DNA of 64,000 nt from Blastococcus sp. CT_GayMR16 (GCF_004570875.1 NZ_SPQK01000003.1:1-64000), one strand, 5' to 3'; shown: positions 17,271 to 29,357, counted from the stretch's first letter. The notes: generated by a model not told the origin, from the sequence alone. Program-made: numbers and translations.

Positions 17271-20200
17271 TCAGGCCCCGACAGACGTCGCGATCTTCGC
17301 GAGCCGCAGGTTCACCGGCGCGGCCAGGAACCGGGCGCGGAGGTCCTCGTCGTGGATCTGCTCGGCCTGCTCGCGCAGATAGTCCGCCGCCCGCCGCGCG
17401 ACGTCGTCCGCCCGGGGGTCCCCGGCGGCGACCAGGACCCGGTGGACGTCGGCCAGGACCCGCCCGGGCTGGACCATGCCCGGCGTCGCCCCCCGCTCGA
17501 GCGCGGGCAGGATCACCTCGACGACCTCCATCGCGCCGGCGTCGTCCCCGGCGTCCTCCAGGGCGAGGGCCAGCACGGACAGGCTCTCCAGGTGGTCGGC
17601 CTCCATCCCGAGCTCGGCGTGCCGCCGCACGGCCGCCCGCAGCGGCTCGACCGCCGAGGCGTCGCCGGCGTCCTGCAGGGCCATCCCGGCCAGCAGGTCG
17701 GCGCGCGCCTGCGCGTGCGGGACGTCGTCGGCCGACGCTGCGGCCTGCGCCTCGGCCGCGTGGGTGACGGCCTCGGCGAGACGGCCGTCGGCGAGGTCGA
17801 CCGCGGCCAGCGAGGCGTACAGGAGGGAGGTGAAGTACGGCAGCTCGTGCCGCCGCCCCTCGTCCAGCCCCCGCTCCAGGTGTTCCCGAGCGAGCTGGTG
17901 GTTGCCGGCGAGCCGGTGTCCGTCGCCCAGACTGTGCAGCGAGGCCACCACACCCTCGGCGTCGTCGATCTCCTCGGTCAGGTGCAGCGCCCGCCGCCCG
18001 CCGTCCAGGGCGGCGTCCAGGCGGCCCTGCTCCATGGCGATCCGGGCGAGGTTGGTGAGCATCACGCCCTCGCGGTAGCGGTGCCCGGTCTCCACGAAGA
18101 CCTCGAGCGCCTCCTCCGAGGCAATCCGGGCCTCCTCCAGGCGGCCCACCTGCATCAGCAGCGCGCCGCGCTGGCCGGTGACCATCGCCCCGCCCTCGCG
18201 GTCGTTGATCTGCCGGTGCTCCTCGCCGGCGGCGTCCAGGAGAGTCAGGCCCTCGTCGTTCCAGCCGCGGTTGGTGGCGACGACGGCGAGCAGGCGGAGC
18301 ACCTCCCCCGCCCGCTTGTGGTCACCGAGCTCCTGGGCGGTCGTGAGCGAGCGGTTCAGCAGCACCCGCGCCGCGTCGTGCTCGTTCAGGTAGGCCAGGC
18401 TCCGGCCGCCCTGCATCAGCGCGTCGGACTCCAGGTCCGCCCGGTTCGCCCGCCGGGCCAGGTCGGCGGCCTCCTCGGCGACCGGGGGCACGGCCGGGTA
18501 CTCGCCGCGGAAGAACAGCCAGCGGCCCTCGGCGAGCCGGGCCAGGGCGCGCCGTCCGGGATCGAGCTTGTCCGCGGTGGCCAGCTCGTCCAGCGTGGCC
18601 CGCTGGTCCTCGCGCCGTCCCATGCGGTCGAGCACCGCCTCCTGGGCGAGCAGCACGTCGGCCCACAGCTCCTGCTCGCCCTTCGGGACGAGGGCCCGCG
18701 CGCGGGCGAACAACCGCAGGGCCTCCTCGACCGCGAAGCTGCGCGCCGCGTGCTGGCCGGCGCGCAGGTACCAGCGGGCGGCGGCCGCCTTGTGCCCCGC
18801 CTCCTCGTGGTGGTGCGCCACCGCCGCCGCGTGCTCGTCGGGGCGCTGGCTCAGGTCGACGGCCTCCTCCAGCCACTGGGCGGCCAGGGCGTGGTGCGCC
18901 CGGCGCACCGATCGCAGCACGCCCTCGTAGGCGACGTCGCGCATGAGCGCGTGCCGGAAGGAGAACTCGCGGCTCCCGGAGACGGTCGACTTGGACCGCC
19001 GGAAGATCACCTCGCGTTCGGTGAGCCCCTCGAGCGCGCCCGCCCGGGTCGGCTCGGGGAGCGCCGTGGCCAGCCGGGCCACGGCCTGGTCCCAGAAGAT
19101 CCGGCCGACGACCGCCGCCCCGCCGATGACCGTGCGCTCGGCTACCGCGAGGGAGTCCAGGCGGGCCTGCAGCAGGCCGCGCAGGGTGGTGGGCACGCGC
19201 ACCGTGCGGACCGCCCGCGCGGCCACGCGCCAGCGGTCGGCGCTGGTGTCGACGACCCCCTCCTCGACGAGCCACTTGACCAGTTCCTCGACGTAGTACG
19301 GATTGCCGTCGGCGGTGCGGACGACGAGGTCCACCAGGGACGGCGGCACGTCGTCGGCCCGTTGCAGGATCTCCGCGACGAGCCCCCGGGCGTCGTCCTC
19401 GGTCAGTGGGTCGAGCTGCAGCCGGGTGTGCACGTTGCCGGTCCGTCCCCACGTCGGACGCTGTTCCAGCAGCGTGGGCCGGGTCGTCGCGAGCACCAGC
19501 AGCGGACCGCCGCCCGGCGCCTGGGCCAGGCCCTCCAGCGACTCCAGGCTCGCGGAGTCGGCCCAGTGCAGGTCCTCGAGCAGCACGAACACCGGGGCGC
19601 GCTCGGCGAGCCGGTCGAGCAGCCGCAGTGCCAGCGCGCTGCCCCGCCGCCGCAGTGACTCCGGATCGGTCGTGCCGATGGCCGCCAGGCCCTCGGCGCC
19701 GATGGCGAACCCGAGCCACGCAGCGACCGTCTCGGGAGCGCCGTCGGTGGGCGCCTCCGTGCCGAGCAGGTGGGCCCAGCCCTCGGTCCAGCGACTGCGC
19801 ACCTTGTCGGGAGAGTCGGTGGACCGGATGCCGAGCCGCTCGGCGAACACGCTGCGCAACAGCGCGTTCGGCACGTTCTCGGTGGACGGCGACGCGCGCC
19901 CGCGCAGCACCCAGACCTCCGTCGGCAGTCGCGCCAGCCACGTGTCGACGTCGTGCACCAGCCTGGACTTGCCAACGCCGGCCTCCCCCACGACGGTGAC
20001 GACCCGCCGGGCACGCTCGCTCTGGACGGCGGCGAAGGCGTCCTGGAGCTGGCGGAGCTCCGGCCCGCGGCCGATCGTGCGGGTGACGACGCCCTCCACG
20101 CCGCGGGTCTCGGGCCAGAAACCCTCCCGGTCGCCGGCGACCACGACGTAGGCGTCGACCGGGCCGTCGATGCCCTTGAGTTGCAGCCCGCGGATCCGGC

Positions 20201-20849
20201 GCAGCCCGAACTCGCCCCGGACCTGTCGCGTCGTGTCCGCCGACAGCAGGACCGTGCCCGGGGCGGCGGCCGTCTGCAGGCGGGCGGCGCGGTTGGCGGT
20301 CTCGCCGACCACGAGGAACTCCCCGGAGGCCCGCTCGGCCATCCCGGTCACGACCATCTCGCCGGTGTCGATGCCGACCCGCATCTGCAGGCGCACCCCG
20401 TTGGAGGCCTCGAGCTGGACGTTGAGCTGTTCCAGCGCCGCGAGCATGGCCAGCCCGGCCCGCACCGCGCGGGCGGCGTCGTCCTCCCGTGCGCGGTAGA
20501 GCCCGAAGACCGCCATCGCCGCATCGCCGATGAACTTCTCGACGGACCCGCCCTCGGCCTCGACCGCCGCGCGCACCGCCGCGAAGTAGCGGCTCATGAC
20601 CTGCTGCAGGTCCTCCGCGTCCAGCCGTTGCGCCAGGGGCGTGGAGTCGACGAGGTCGGCGAAGAGCACCGTGACCAGCTTGCGCTGCTCCCCGACCGAG
20701 GCGGCGAGCAGACGGTCCCGCTTGTCGACCAGCGGCGCCAGCGCCGTCTCGACCACCTGGTCGCCCAGGACGGCGCGCTGTCCCTCCAGCGCGGCGATGG
20801 CCTGCTCGAGGGCCGTCAGCTCACCTGTCGGGGCGGCGAGATCGCTCAT
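17271..20849 (-). CDS. Class III adenylate/guanylate cyclase - AAA ATPase - TPR protein
   Basis: The 1192-residue protein has an N-terminal coiled region and a class III nucleotide cyclase domain at about 55-235 (VTVLFADLVDSTPLAQRL, FIGDAAMAVFG, RVGIDTGEMV, VVGETANRAARLQ). A STAND-type ATPase follows (Walker A GEAGVGKSRLVHD near 290, Walker B FVLLEDLHWADS), then a long helical TPR-like C-terminus. The layout matches the large actinobacterial cyclase/ATPase regulators. Both metal-binding Asp residues of the cyclase are present, so it may be active. The neighbouring cNMP-binding kinase is a possible reader of its product. Confidence 0.88.
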   Translation of the reverse strand: MSDLAAPTGELTALEQAIAALEGQRAVLGDQVVETALAPLVDKRDRLLAASVGEQRKLVTVLFADLVDSTPLAQRLDAEDLQQVMSRYFAAVRAAVEAEGGSVEKFIGDAAMAVFGLYRAREDDAARAVRAGLAMLAALEQLNVQLEASNGVRLQMRVGIDTGEMVVTGMAERASGEFLVVGETANRAARLQTAAAPGTVLLSADTTRQVRGEFGLRRIRGLQLKGIDGPVDAYVVVAGDREGFWPETRGVEGVVTRTIGRGPELRQLQDAFAAVQSERARRVVTVVGEAGVGKSRLVHDVDTWLARLPTEVWVLRGRASPSTENVPNALLRSVFAERLGIRSTDSPDKVRSRWTEGWAHLLGTEAPTDGAPETVAAWLGFAIGAEGLAAIGTTDPESLRRRGSALALRLLDRLAERAPVFVLLEDLHWADSASLESLEGLAQAPGGGPLLVLATTRPTLLEQRPTWGRTGNVHTRLQLDPLTEDDARGLVAEILQRADDVPPSLVDLVVRTADGNPYYVEELVKWLVEEGVVDTSADRWRVAARAVRTVRVPTTLRGLLQARLDSLAVAERTVIGGAAVVGRIFWDQAVARLATALPEPTRAGALEGLTEREVIFRRSKSTVSGSREFSFRHALMRDVAYEGVLRSVRRAHHALAAQWLEEAVDLSQRPDEHAAAVAHHHEEAGHKAAAARWYLRAGQHAARSFAVEEALRLFARARALVPKGEQELWADVLLAQEAVLDRMGRREDQRATLDELATADKLDPGRRALARLAEGRWLFFRGEYPAVPPVAEEAADLARRANRADLESDALMQGGRSLAYLNEHDAARVLLNRSLTTAQELGDHKRAGEVLRLLAVVATNRGWNDEGLTLLDAAGEEHRQINDREGGAMVTGQRGALLMQVGRLEEARIASEEALEVFVETGHRYREGVMLTNLARIAMEQGRLDAALDGGRRALHLTEEIDDAEGVVASLHSLGDGHRLAGNHQLAREHLERGLDEGRRHELPYFTSLLYASLAAVDLADGRLAEAVTHAAEAQAAASADDVPHAQARADLLAGMALQDAGDASAVEPLRAAVRRHAELGMEADHLESLSVLALALEDAGDDAGAMEVVEVILPALERGATPGMVQPGRVLADVHRVLVAAGDPRADDVARRAADYLREQAEQIHDEDLRARFLAAPVNLRLAKIATSVGA

Positions 20850-20992
20850 CGCCCCAGCTGACCGGTCCGGTCGACCATCGCCCGCCCTCTCTCACGTCCG
20901 ACAGTCGGACGTTACCGCCGCCGCCCCGGTAAGAGGAGCCCGTCAGGGGCGGCCGTTGCAGGGCCGGACCCCGCTCTGGTGGAGTCCCGAGG

Positions 20993-21874
20993 GTGACCAC
21001 CATGCCCAGCGCCTACCCCGACCGGCGGATCGCCGACCTCTCGACGCCGCCGATCGGGTTCGGGGTGATGCGCCTGGCGATGGAGGGCCGGCCCGACGAG
21101 GCGGAGGCCCTGCGCACGGTGCACGCCGCCCTCGGCGCCGGGGTGCGGCTGCTCGACACCGCGGTGAACTACGGCTCCGACGCGGCCGAGCTCGGCTACA
21201 GCGAGGCGCTCGTCGCGCGGGCGCTCGCGTCGTGGAACGGCGATGCGGACGACGTGCTGGTGGTCTGCAAGGGCGGCAACCTGCGGACGGACGAGCTGAC
21301 CTTCGTGCAGGACGCCAGCCCGGAGAACCTGCGGTGGTCGTGCGAGACCAGCCTGCGGGCGCTGGGGGTGGACTCGATCGGCCTCTACCTGCTGCACGCC
21401 GTCGACCCGAAGGTCCCGCTGACCGAGTCGATGGGTGCCCTGGCCGACCTGCGGGACGAGGGCAAGATCCAGCGCGTGGGCATCAGCAACGCTGGGCGTC
21501 GCCAGCTCGCCGAGGCGCAGACCGTCGTCGACGTCGTCGCGGTGGAGAACCAGCTCTCGCCGTGGTCGCTCGGCGCCCTGCCGGTGCTGCAGCAGTGCGA
21601 GGCACAGGGGATCGCGTTCCTCTCCTGGAGCCCCCTGGGTGGCAGCGCACGGGCCGCCGACCTCGGCCGGGAACTCCCGGAGTTCGCTGCGGTCGCGCGC
21701 GAGCGCGGGGTCTCGCCGCAGCAGGTCGCCCTCGCGTGGGCCCTGGACCTCTCGCCGGTCGTGCTGCCCATCCCCGCGGCCCGCCGTCCCGAGACGATCC
21801 TCGACAGCCTCGACGCCGCCCGGCTCCAGCTCACCGACGACGAGCGACGCCGGCTGCGAGGCGCCGTCTCCTGA
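20993..21874 (+). CDS. Aldo/keto reductase
   Basis: The 293-residue (beta/alpha)8 oxidoreductase has the AKR tetrad visible as LLDTAVNYG (Asp and Tyr), VVCKGGN (Lys) and LYLLHAVDP (His). The C-terminal NADPH-binding part reads VLPIPAARRPETI. The start is GTG 20993; ATG 21002 in the same frame is as likely. It would reduce aldehydes or ketones with NADPH; the substrate cannot be told. It stands alone, divergent from the cyclase gene. Confidence 0.88.
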   Translation: MTTMPSAYPDRRIADLSTPPIGFGVMRLAMEGRPDEAEALRTVHAALGAGVRLLDTAVNYGSDAAELGYSEALVARALASWNGDADDVLVVCKGGNLRTDELTFVQDASPENLRWSCETSLRALGVDSIGLYLLHAVDPKVPLTESMGALADLRDEGKIQRVGISNAGRRQLAEAQTVVDVVAVENQLSPWSLGALPVLQQCEAQGIAFLSWSPLGGSARAADLGRELPEFAAVARERGVSPQQVALAWALDLSPVVLPIPAARRPETILDSLDAARLQLTDDERRRLRGAVS

Positions 21875-21881
21875 GGGTGCC

Positions 21882-23063
<1,182 letters not shown>

Positions 23064-23131
23064 TCAAGCAGGGCCGCCTCCGTGCCGATGGATCGAAGGA
23101 GTCGTGGACCTCGCCGCGGAAGGAGCATCAG

Positions 23132-23467
23132 GTGATCGTGAGCTGCAGGACGTCCAGGCCCGCCCCGGACCTGGAGGTCGCCGCCGAGGTCTCGCACGTC
23201 CTGGAGCGCCGCGGCGCCATGAAGCACCCGCCGGTGAGCATCGCCGTGTCCGACTCGGTCGCCCTCGGGATCGCCGGCATCTTCCGCAGCGAGACCATCT
23301 CCGGCCGCGTGCTGGGCCGCTTCTTCCGGAACGGCTCCATCGACAGCGCCGAACTCCTCGAGGCGGCACGCACCGAGCAGGGGTTCGCCTCCGCCGAGGG
23401 GCATGCCGCCCTGTACTGCCTCATCGGGTGGATCCACAGCCGCGTCCACCACACGCGGGAGCAGTAG
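23132..23467 (+). CDS. Small conserved-looking hypothetical protein
   Basis: The 111-residue product begins at GTG 23132, six bases after a strong AAGGAG. It is soluble and mixed alpha/beta (VSIAVSDSVALGIAGIF, GRVLGRFFRNGSIDSAELLEAA, LYCLIGWIHSRVHHTREQ). The His-rich end could bind metal, but no family is recognised. The ribosome binding site and normal codon bias support it as real. Confidence 0.55.
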   Translation: MIVSCRTSRPAPDLEVAAEVSHVLERRGAMKHPPVSIAVSDSVALGIAGIFRSETISGRVLGRFFRNGSIDSAELLEAARTEQGFASAEGHAALYCLIGWIHSRVHHTREQ

Positions 23468-23479
23468 CCGACTCAGGCC

Positions 23480-23836
23480 TCAGGTGGCCTCGTCGTCGTG
23501 AGGTGACCGCTGTCCGTCGGCGACCCGTGCTCGTCCGGCCGCCAGGTGGGCGACGGTTCCCGTGTCCCGACCGGATGGGTCGTCGTCCTCGTCGATCAGG
23601 GCACGGCGGAGCATCGACCTCGGGTGGTACTGACGCAGGTCGACGTCCTTGAGGTGGTCGAAGTCCGGGCCGAGGACGTCGTGCAACTGACCGCGGGCAC
23701 CGGTCATCGCGCCTCGGGCGCGCTTGAGCCCGGCCGCGGCGTCCCTGGCGAGATGCGGGAGCCGCTCGGGACCGAAGATGAACAGGGCCGCCAGCCCGAG
23801 GACGACGATCTCGCCCCAGCCGATCGAGCTGAACAC
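23480..23836 (-). CDS. tatB: Twin-arginine translocase subunit TatB
   Basis: The 118-residue protein starts with the TatA/B signature: a short N-terminal helix (SSIGWGEIVVLGLAALFIFGP) with a Glu at position 8, the FGPERLPHLARD hinge, and an amphipathic helix. The Glu and the longer acidic tail (residues 60-118) favour TatB over TatA. The start is GTG 23836. It is the last of four same-strand genes (tatA, tatC, phoX, tatB), so the Tat system surrounds a Tat substrate. Confidence 0.9.
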   Translation of the reverse strand: MFSSIGWGEIVVLGLAALFIFGPERLPHLARDAAAGLKRARGAMTGARGQLHDVLGPDFDHLKDVDLRQYHPRSMLRRALIDEDDDPSGRDTGTVAHLAAGRARVADGQRSPHDDEAT

Positions 23837-23923
23837 CGTTCCCTCACCTCCTGCTCTGCGCCGTTGGCCGGGCAGACCGGTGCCGATCCCTGGCGAGGGA
23901 CCGGCACCGGAACGCTCGAGACG

Positions 23924-25402
<1,479 letters not shown>

Positions 25403-25515
25403 AGTGGAACTCCCTGTCTCGGGGTGGGGGCCCGCTCACCCGACGCCGACGAGGAGAAGCAGCAGCGCCTCGGCGCTGACGACCGGATGAACGGTGGTGG
25501 AACAGCACCGCCCGG

Positions 25516-26412
25516 CTAGCGGGGCCGGACCTCGGGCAGCTCGGACGGCGACGCGTCCAGCGGTGAGGCCTCACCGTCAGCGATGTCGTGGAACGACTCG
25601 ATCGCGGCCCGGCGTGCGCGCCGGCGGTCGACGATGCGCGCGATCTGGATCGCTCCCTCGAACAGCACGACCATGGGTCCGGCCATCGCCAGCATGGTGA
25701 ACGGGTCCTGCGTCGGCGTCACGAACGCGGCGAAGACGATGGTGAGGAAGAAGATCCACCGGCGGGCCTGGGACAGCGCCGCGTAGGAGAGCACCCCGAC
25801 CAGGTTCAGGACGACGGCGATCAGCGGCAGCTCGAAGGAGACGCCGAAGGCCAGGAGCAGGGAGATGACGAAGCCGATGTAGTCCTGCGCGGTGAGCGCG
25901 ACGATGACGCCGTCGCCGGCGAGCCCCAGCAGCAGACGGAGACCCGCCGCCAGCGAGACGTAGGCGAGCGCGGCGCCCAGGGCGAAGAGTGCCGAGGACG
26001 CCGCGACGAACAGCAGCCCGTTGCGCTTCTCGTTGGCCTTCAGGCCCGGCGTGATGAACCGCCACAGCTGGAAGAGCCAGCAGGGTGCCGAGAGGACGAC
26101 CCCGGCGATGAAGCTGATCTTCAGGCGGATGAGCGCGCCCCCGAAGACGTCGGTGATCAGCAGCCCGCAGTCTCCCTCTGCGTCGTTGTAGCGCAGGTCG
26201 GCCGGCAGGTCGCAGTACGGCGCGCGGATGAACTCCCCGAGCCCGTGCTCGTACCACCAGAACGCGACGGCGGTGCCGACGAGGACGAAGAGCAGCGCGA
26301 TCGCTACCCGTCGGCGCAGCTCGACGAGATGGGCGATGAGCGTCATCGTCGCCGTGCTGTCCCGCGGAGCACGGCGACGGCGGAGACGCCGTCCACGGCC
26401 CTCGGTCGTCAC
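25516..26412 (-). CDS. tatC: Twin-arginine translocase subunit TatC
   Basis: The 298-residue protein has six helices and TatC signatures: MTLIAHLVELRRRV (the HLxELRxR motif, about residues 23-36), FQLWRFITPGL, and AFVTPTQDPFTMLAMAGPM. A basic 22-residue extension precedes the family start; ATG 26346 is an alternative that gives the standard N-terminus. TatC recognises twin-arginine signals together with TatB. It starts 17 bp after the tatA stop. Confidence 0.93.
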   Translation of the reverse strand: MTTEGRGRRLRRRRAPRDSTATMTLIAHLVELRRRVAIALLFVLVGTAVAFWWYEHGLGEFIRAPYCDLPADLRYNDAEGDCGLLITDVFGGALIRLKISFIAGVVLSAPCWLFQLWRFITPGLKANEKRNGLLFVAASSALFALGAALAYVSLAAGLRLLLGLAGDGVIVALTAQDYIGFVISLLLAFGVSFELPLIAVVLNLVGVLSYAALSQARRWIFFLTIVFAAFVTPTQDPFTMLAMAGPMVVLFEGAIQIARIVDRRRARRAAIESFHDIADGEASPLDASPSELPEVRPR

Positions 26413-26429
26413 GGCGGGTCCGGACGCCG

Positions 26430-26690
26430 TCAGCGGGCGCTGTTGGGCGCTGGGTCCTCACCGCCCCGGAGCGCGGCGGCCCGCGCCTCACGGTCGAGGA
26501 CCGTGGACGGCGGCAGGATCTGCGCCGGCACCTGAGGGGTCGCGTCGTCGTCCTTCATGCCCTTCATCTCGCCTTTGAAGATGCGCAGCGAGCGTCCCAG
26601 CGAGCGGGAGGCGTCGGGGAGCTTCTTGTATCCGAAGAGCAGCAGGATGGCCAGGAGAATGAGGCCGATCTCCAGCGGTCCGAGGTTCAT
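26430..26690 (-). CDS. tatA: Twin-arginine translocase subunit TatA
   Basis: The 86-residue protein has a single N-terminal helix (LGPLEIGLILLAILLLFGYKK), the hinge LLFGYKKLPD and an amphipathic helix RSLGRSLRIFKGEMKGM. It forms the export pore of the Tat system with TatC and TatB. It is the first gene of the tatA-tatC-phoX-tatB group and the last clearly chromosomal gene before the island block. Confidence 0.93.
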   Translation of the reverse strand: MNLGPLEIGLILLAILLLFGYKKLPDASRSLGRSLRIFKGEMKGMKDDDATPQVPAQILPPSTVLDREARAAALRGGEDPAPNSAR

Positions 26691-26869
26691 CGGGTCCCCT
26701 TCATCGTGTTTGCGTCCTGCGGAGCCAACGCGGGGTGCGGGACCAACTTGTGACCGCGATGTGGAGACCGGGCATCACAGCAGTGAACGCTCGGGTGCCT
26801 CGGGATGCTCGACTGAGCGGCGAACGGAAGAACCGCCGACCGCTGCCCGGTCAGGGTCCTGGAGAGGGC

Positions 26870-26910
26870 GGTGGAGTTGAGGGAGTCGAACCCTGATCCC
26901 CCACTGCCAG
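26870..26910 (-). other. Degenerate attachment-site copy of the tRNA-Ala(GGC) 3' end (att1)
   Basis: The stretch from GGTGGAG to ACTGCCAG matches the 3' part of the intact tRNA-Ala at 53715-53787, with a few substitutions and three short deletions. No 5' tRNA half follows. It marks the outermost (oldest) left boundary of the islands stacked at this tRNA. Confidence 0.75.
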
Positions 26911-27025
26911 GCCGCCATGATCGCGTTCAGGGCCTTCCGCTGCATTCCGTGGGTTCCCGAGCAGCCCCACTGCCCAAGGCGTTAGGCGCAGATCTGACGC
27001 CTGCCCGCCGTTACGATCGCCGGCC

Positions 27026-27412
27026 ATGACGACTCTTCCCGGAAGTGACCTCAGCGTTGATCTCCAAGCCGGAGAGCGCGTCCTGTCCTCCGTGCCGGCG
27101 GATGGGTACTTCGCGAGCCAGCACGCCGCATCTGCGCCAAAGCCGCACGTCGTCATCACCGGCCGGCGATTTATCGTCCTTACGCGTCGCGGCATGATGA
27201 AGCAACGTCTCGACGAGGTCGCCAGTTGGCCGCTGAGCAGCTTCACCGAGCGCATCAACACGAGTGAGGGTTCGGCGCTCGGCTCGTTCATGCATGTGCT
27301 GACGCTATTCGCGAATGACGGCGAGACCGTTTCAACGGGTTTCACATCGCAGCGAGCATGCGACGAGTTCAAGCACGAGGTCGTCGACGCACTGGGGCCG
27401 ATCCTCGGCTAG
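27026..27412 (+). CDS. PH-like domain hypothetical protein
   Basis: The 128-residue soluble protein has a pattern typical of small bacterial PH-like domains: GERVLSSVPADGYFAS, then HVVITGRRFIVLTRRG, then strands and a final helix ACDEFKHEVVDAL. It is a likely single-domain protein of unknown role. It lies just inside the outermost att copy, with slightly lower GC than neighbours. Confidence 0.6.
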   Translation: MTTLPGSDLSVDLQAGERVLSSVPADGYFASQHAASAPKPHVVITGRRFIVLTRRGMMKQRLDEVASWPLSSFTERINTSEGSALGSFMHVLTLFANDGETVSTGFTSQRACDEFKHEVVDALGPILG

Positions 27413-27646
27413 CCGGTCGAACCCTGAGCAACTGGGCGGGGCTGCCTCCCGTCGCCTACACGACGGCCACCCCGCAGCTCAGGCGTCACGTTGACAGGAC
27501 CGCCCTCGCTCGGCGTCCGGGGCCAGCTCATGACCCGGACGTGGACCGATCACTCCGGCTTGCACGTGCTCGGGCTGCACCGAGGACTCAGCGCGCGTCG
27601 CGGTTCAGCCGCAGCCACGTGCACAACCAGCCGCCGCTGGGATACG

Positions 27647-28306
27647 TCAGCGACGGCCGAGGAGGTTGTCTGCGACGTTGTCCAGGTGGGTGCGCATGGT
27701 CTTTTCGGCCCCGTCGGGGTCGCGGTCGCACAGCGCTTCGACGATCGCGGTGTGTTCGGCGTGGTAGCAGCGGCGCCGTTCAGGGGTGGACGTGCGGCGC
27801 TTGAGGCTGCCCCAGACCGGCAGTGACCGGGCGGTGTTCATGACGTCGAACATGTTCATCAGCAGGCCGTTGTGGGCCGCCTCGGCGATCGCCCGGTGCA
27901 GCTTCGCGTCCCAGGACTCGAACGCCTCGAACTCGTCGCTAGCGCCGCCGCTGTCGAGGCAGATGGTGATCCGATCAAGGTCCGCCTGGGTGGCGACGCG
28001 GGCGGCGAGTGCGGCCACCGGCGGCTCGATCACCAACCGGACCTGCATGATCTCGGCGGGGCTGGTGTCGGCCGGCGCGTCGGCCCGTCGTTGCGCCAGT
28101 TCGCTGAGAAACGTGCCCCGCCCGACCTGGCGGATGACCAGCCCCTCCTCCTCCAACACGTCGAGCGCGCGACGGATCGCGCTGCGCGGCGCGGACAGCC
28201 GCTGCACGAGCTCCCGTTCGGTTGGCAGCTTCGCGCCGGGGACGAGGGAACCCTTCGCCGTCCCCTCGTCGAGGAGGGCGCGTAGTGACTGCTCGGCGTT
28301 CAGCAT
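27647..28306 (-). CDS. GntR-family (FadR/FCD type) repressor
   Basis: The 219-residue protein has a winged helix at about 1-70 (GAKLPTERELVQRLSAPRSA and GLVIRQVGRGTF) and an FCD effector domain. The latter includes MQVRLVIEPPVAALAA, the metal/effector residues in WDAKLHRAIAEAAHN, and the final HTAIVEALCDRDPDGA segment. It is divergent from the FAH-family gene. The repeats in the shared 144-bp gap are its probable operators. It likely senses an intermediate of the adjacent catabolic cluster. Confidence 0.9.
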   Translation of the reverse strand: MLNAEQSLRALLDEGTAKGSLVPGAKLPTERELVQRLSAPRSAIRRALDVLEEEGLVIRQVGRGTFLSELAQRRADAPADTSPAEIMQVRLVIEPPVAALAARVATQADLDRITICLDSGGASDEFEAFESWDAKLHRAIAEAAHNGLLMNMFDVMNTARSLPVWGSLKRRTSTPERRRCYHAEHTAIVEALCDRDPDGAEKTMRTHLDNVADNLLGRR

Positions 28307-28324
28307 GCAGCCACCCTACCGCAC

Positions 28325-28448
28325 ATGAACCAATCGAGACCAATGTAGTGACCGAAAATAGGCGCAAATCACCCCTCGACATGGCGTGCGTCACCCCGTA
28401 GCGTCCCTTTCAGCCGAACATTGGTCACAATGGTTCAGATTGGTTCAT
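28325..28448. promoter_or_regulatory. Divergent operator region with inverted ATGAACCAATC repeats
   Basis: ATGAACCAATC (28325-28335) and its exact reverse complement GATTGGTTCAT (28438-28448) flank the gap between the GntR gene and the FAH-family gene. GTGACC (28348) and GGTCAC (28423) form a second inverted pair. On the right side TTGGT/TGGTT units recur about every 10 bp, and CCAAT recurs on the left. The left copy is 19 bp before the GntR start and the right copy ends 2 bp before the hydrolase start, fitting autorepression and repression of the operon. Confidence 0.7.
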
Positions 28449-28450
28449 AC

Positions 28451-29335
28451 ATGAAGCTCGTGACGTACTCCACCGGTACGGACCAGCGGGTGGGCGTCGT
28501 GGCCGTCGAGCGCGGCGTGGTCCACGACGTCACCACCGTCCTCCCCGACGGCACCGGCATCCTGCAGCTGATCGAGGGATGGGCCGAGTTCGGCCCGCGC
28601 CTGCAGCAGCAGGCCGCCGGGCAGCCGGAGCACTCGCTGGACGCGGTGCGCCTGCTGGCGCCGATCCCGGCGCCGCGGCGGAGCATCTTCTGCGTCGGCA
28701 AGAACTACCGGGACCACGTCCTGGAGTTCGGGCGCAGCGGCTACGACAGCCCGGACCGCTCGCAGGAGATGCCCGAGGCGCCCGTGGTGTTCTCGAAGGC
28801 GACCACCTCGGTCACTGGTCCCTTCGATGACATCGACCCGCACCACGGGGTCACCGGCGAGTTGGACTACGAGGCCGAGCTCGGCGTCATCATCGGCCGC
28901 GGCGGACGCGGGATCAGCCGAGAGCAGGCCTTCGATCACGTGTGGGGCTACACGATCATCGACGACTTCACCGCCCGCGATCTGCAGCGCACACACAAGC
29001 AGTGGCTGATCGGGAAGTCGCTGGACACGCACTGCCCGATGGGCCCCTACGCCGTCTCCGCCGACGAGGTTCCCGACGTGACCGCGTTGGTGGTGGAGAG
29101 CTCCGTGAACGGCGAGCTCCGCCAGAACGCGTCGGTCAAGGACCTCATCTTCGACATCCCGGAGCTCATCGCCACCATCTCCGCCGGCATCACGCTGCTG
29201 CCCGGCGACATCATCGCCACCGGCACCCCGGCCGGGGTCGGCATCGGCTTCGACCCGCCCAAGTTCATGACCAGCGGCGACGTCATCGAAATCTCGATCA
29301 CCGGGCTCGGCGCGCAGCGCAACCGGATCGCCTGA
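28451..29335 (+). CDS. Fumarylacetoacetate hydrolase family protein
   Basis: The 294-residue protein belongs to the FAH superfamily: IFCVGKNYRDHVLEFG, PVVFSKATTSVTGP, the metal ligands in LDYEAELGVIIG, IDDFTARDLQ, and GDIIATGTPAGVG. Members hydrolyse or decarboxylate beta-diketo acids and ring-cleavage products with a divalent metal. ATG 28451 is chosen; earlier starts (28421, 28430) fall inside the operator repeats. No ribosome binding site is visible, so the message may be leaderless. It opens a four-gene catabolic operon. Confidence 0.9.
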   Translation: MKLVTYSTGTDQRVGVVAVERGVVHDVTTVLPDGTGILQLIEGWAEFGPRLQQQAAGQPEHSLDAVRLLAPIPAPRRSIFCVGKNYRDHVLEFGRSGYDSPDRSQEMPEAPVVFSKATTSVTGPFDDIDPHHGVTGELDYEAELGVIIGRGGRGISREQAFDHVWGYTIIDDFTARDLQRTHKQWLIGKSLDTHCPMGPYAVSADEVPDVTALVVESSVNGELRQNASVKDLIFDIPELIATISAGITLLPGDIIATGTPAGVGIGFDPPKFMTSGDVIEISITGLGAQRNRIA

Positions 29336-29357
29336 GCCGGCCGGAGGGAGGGACGAC

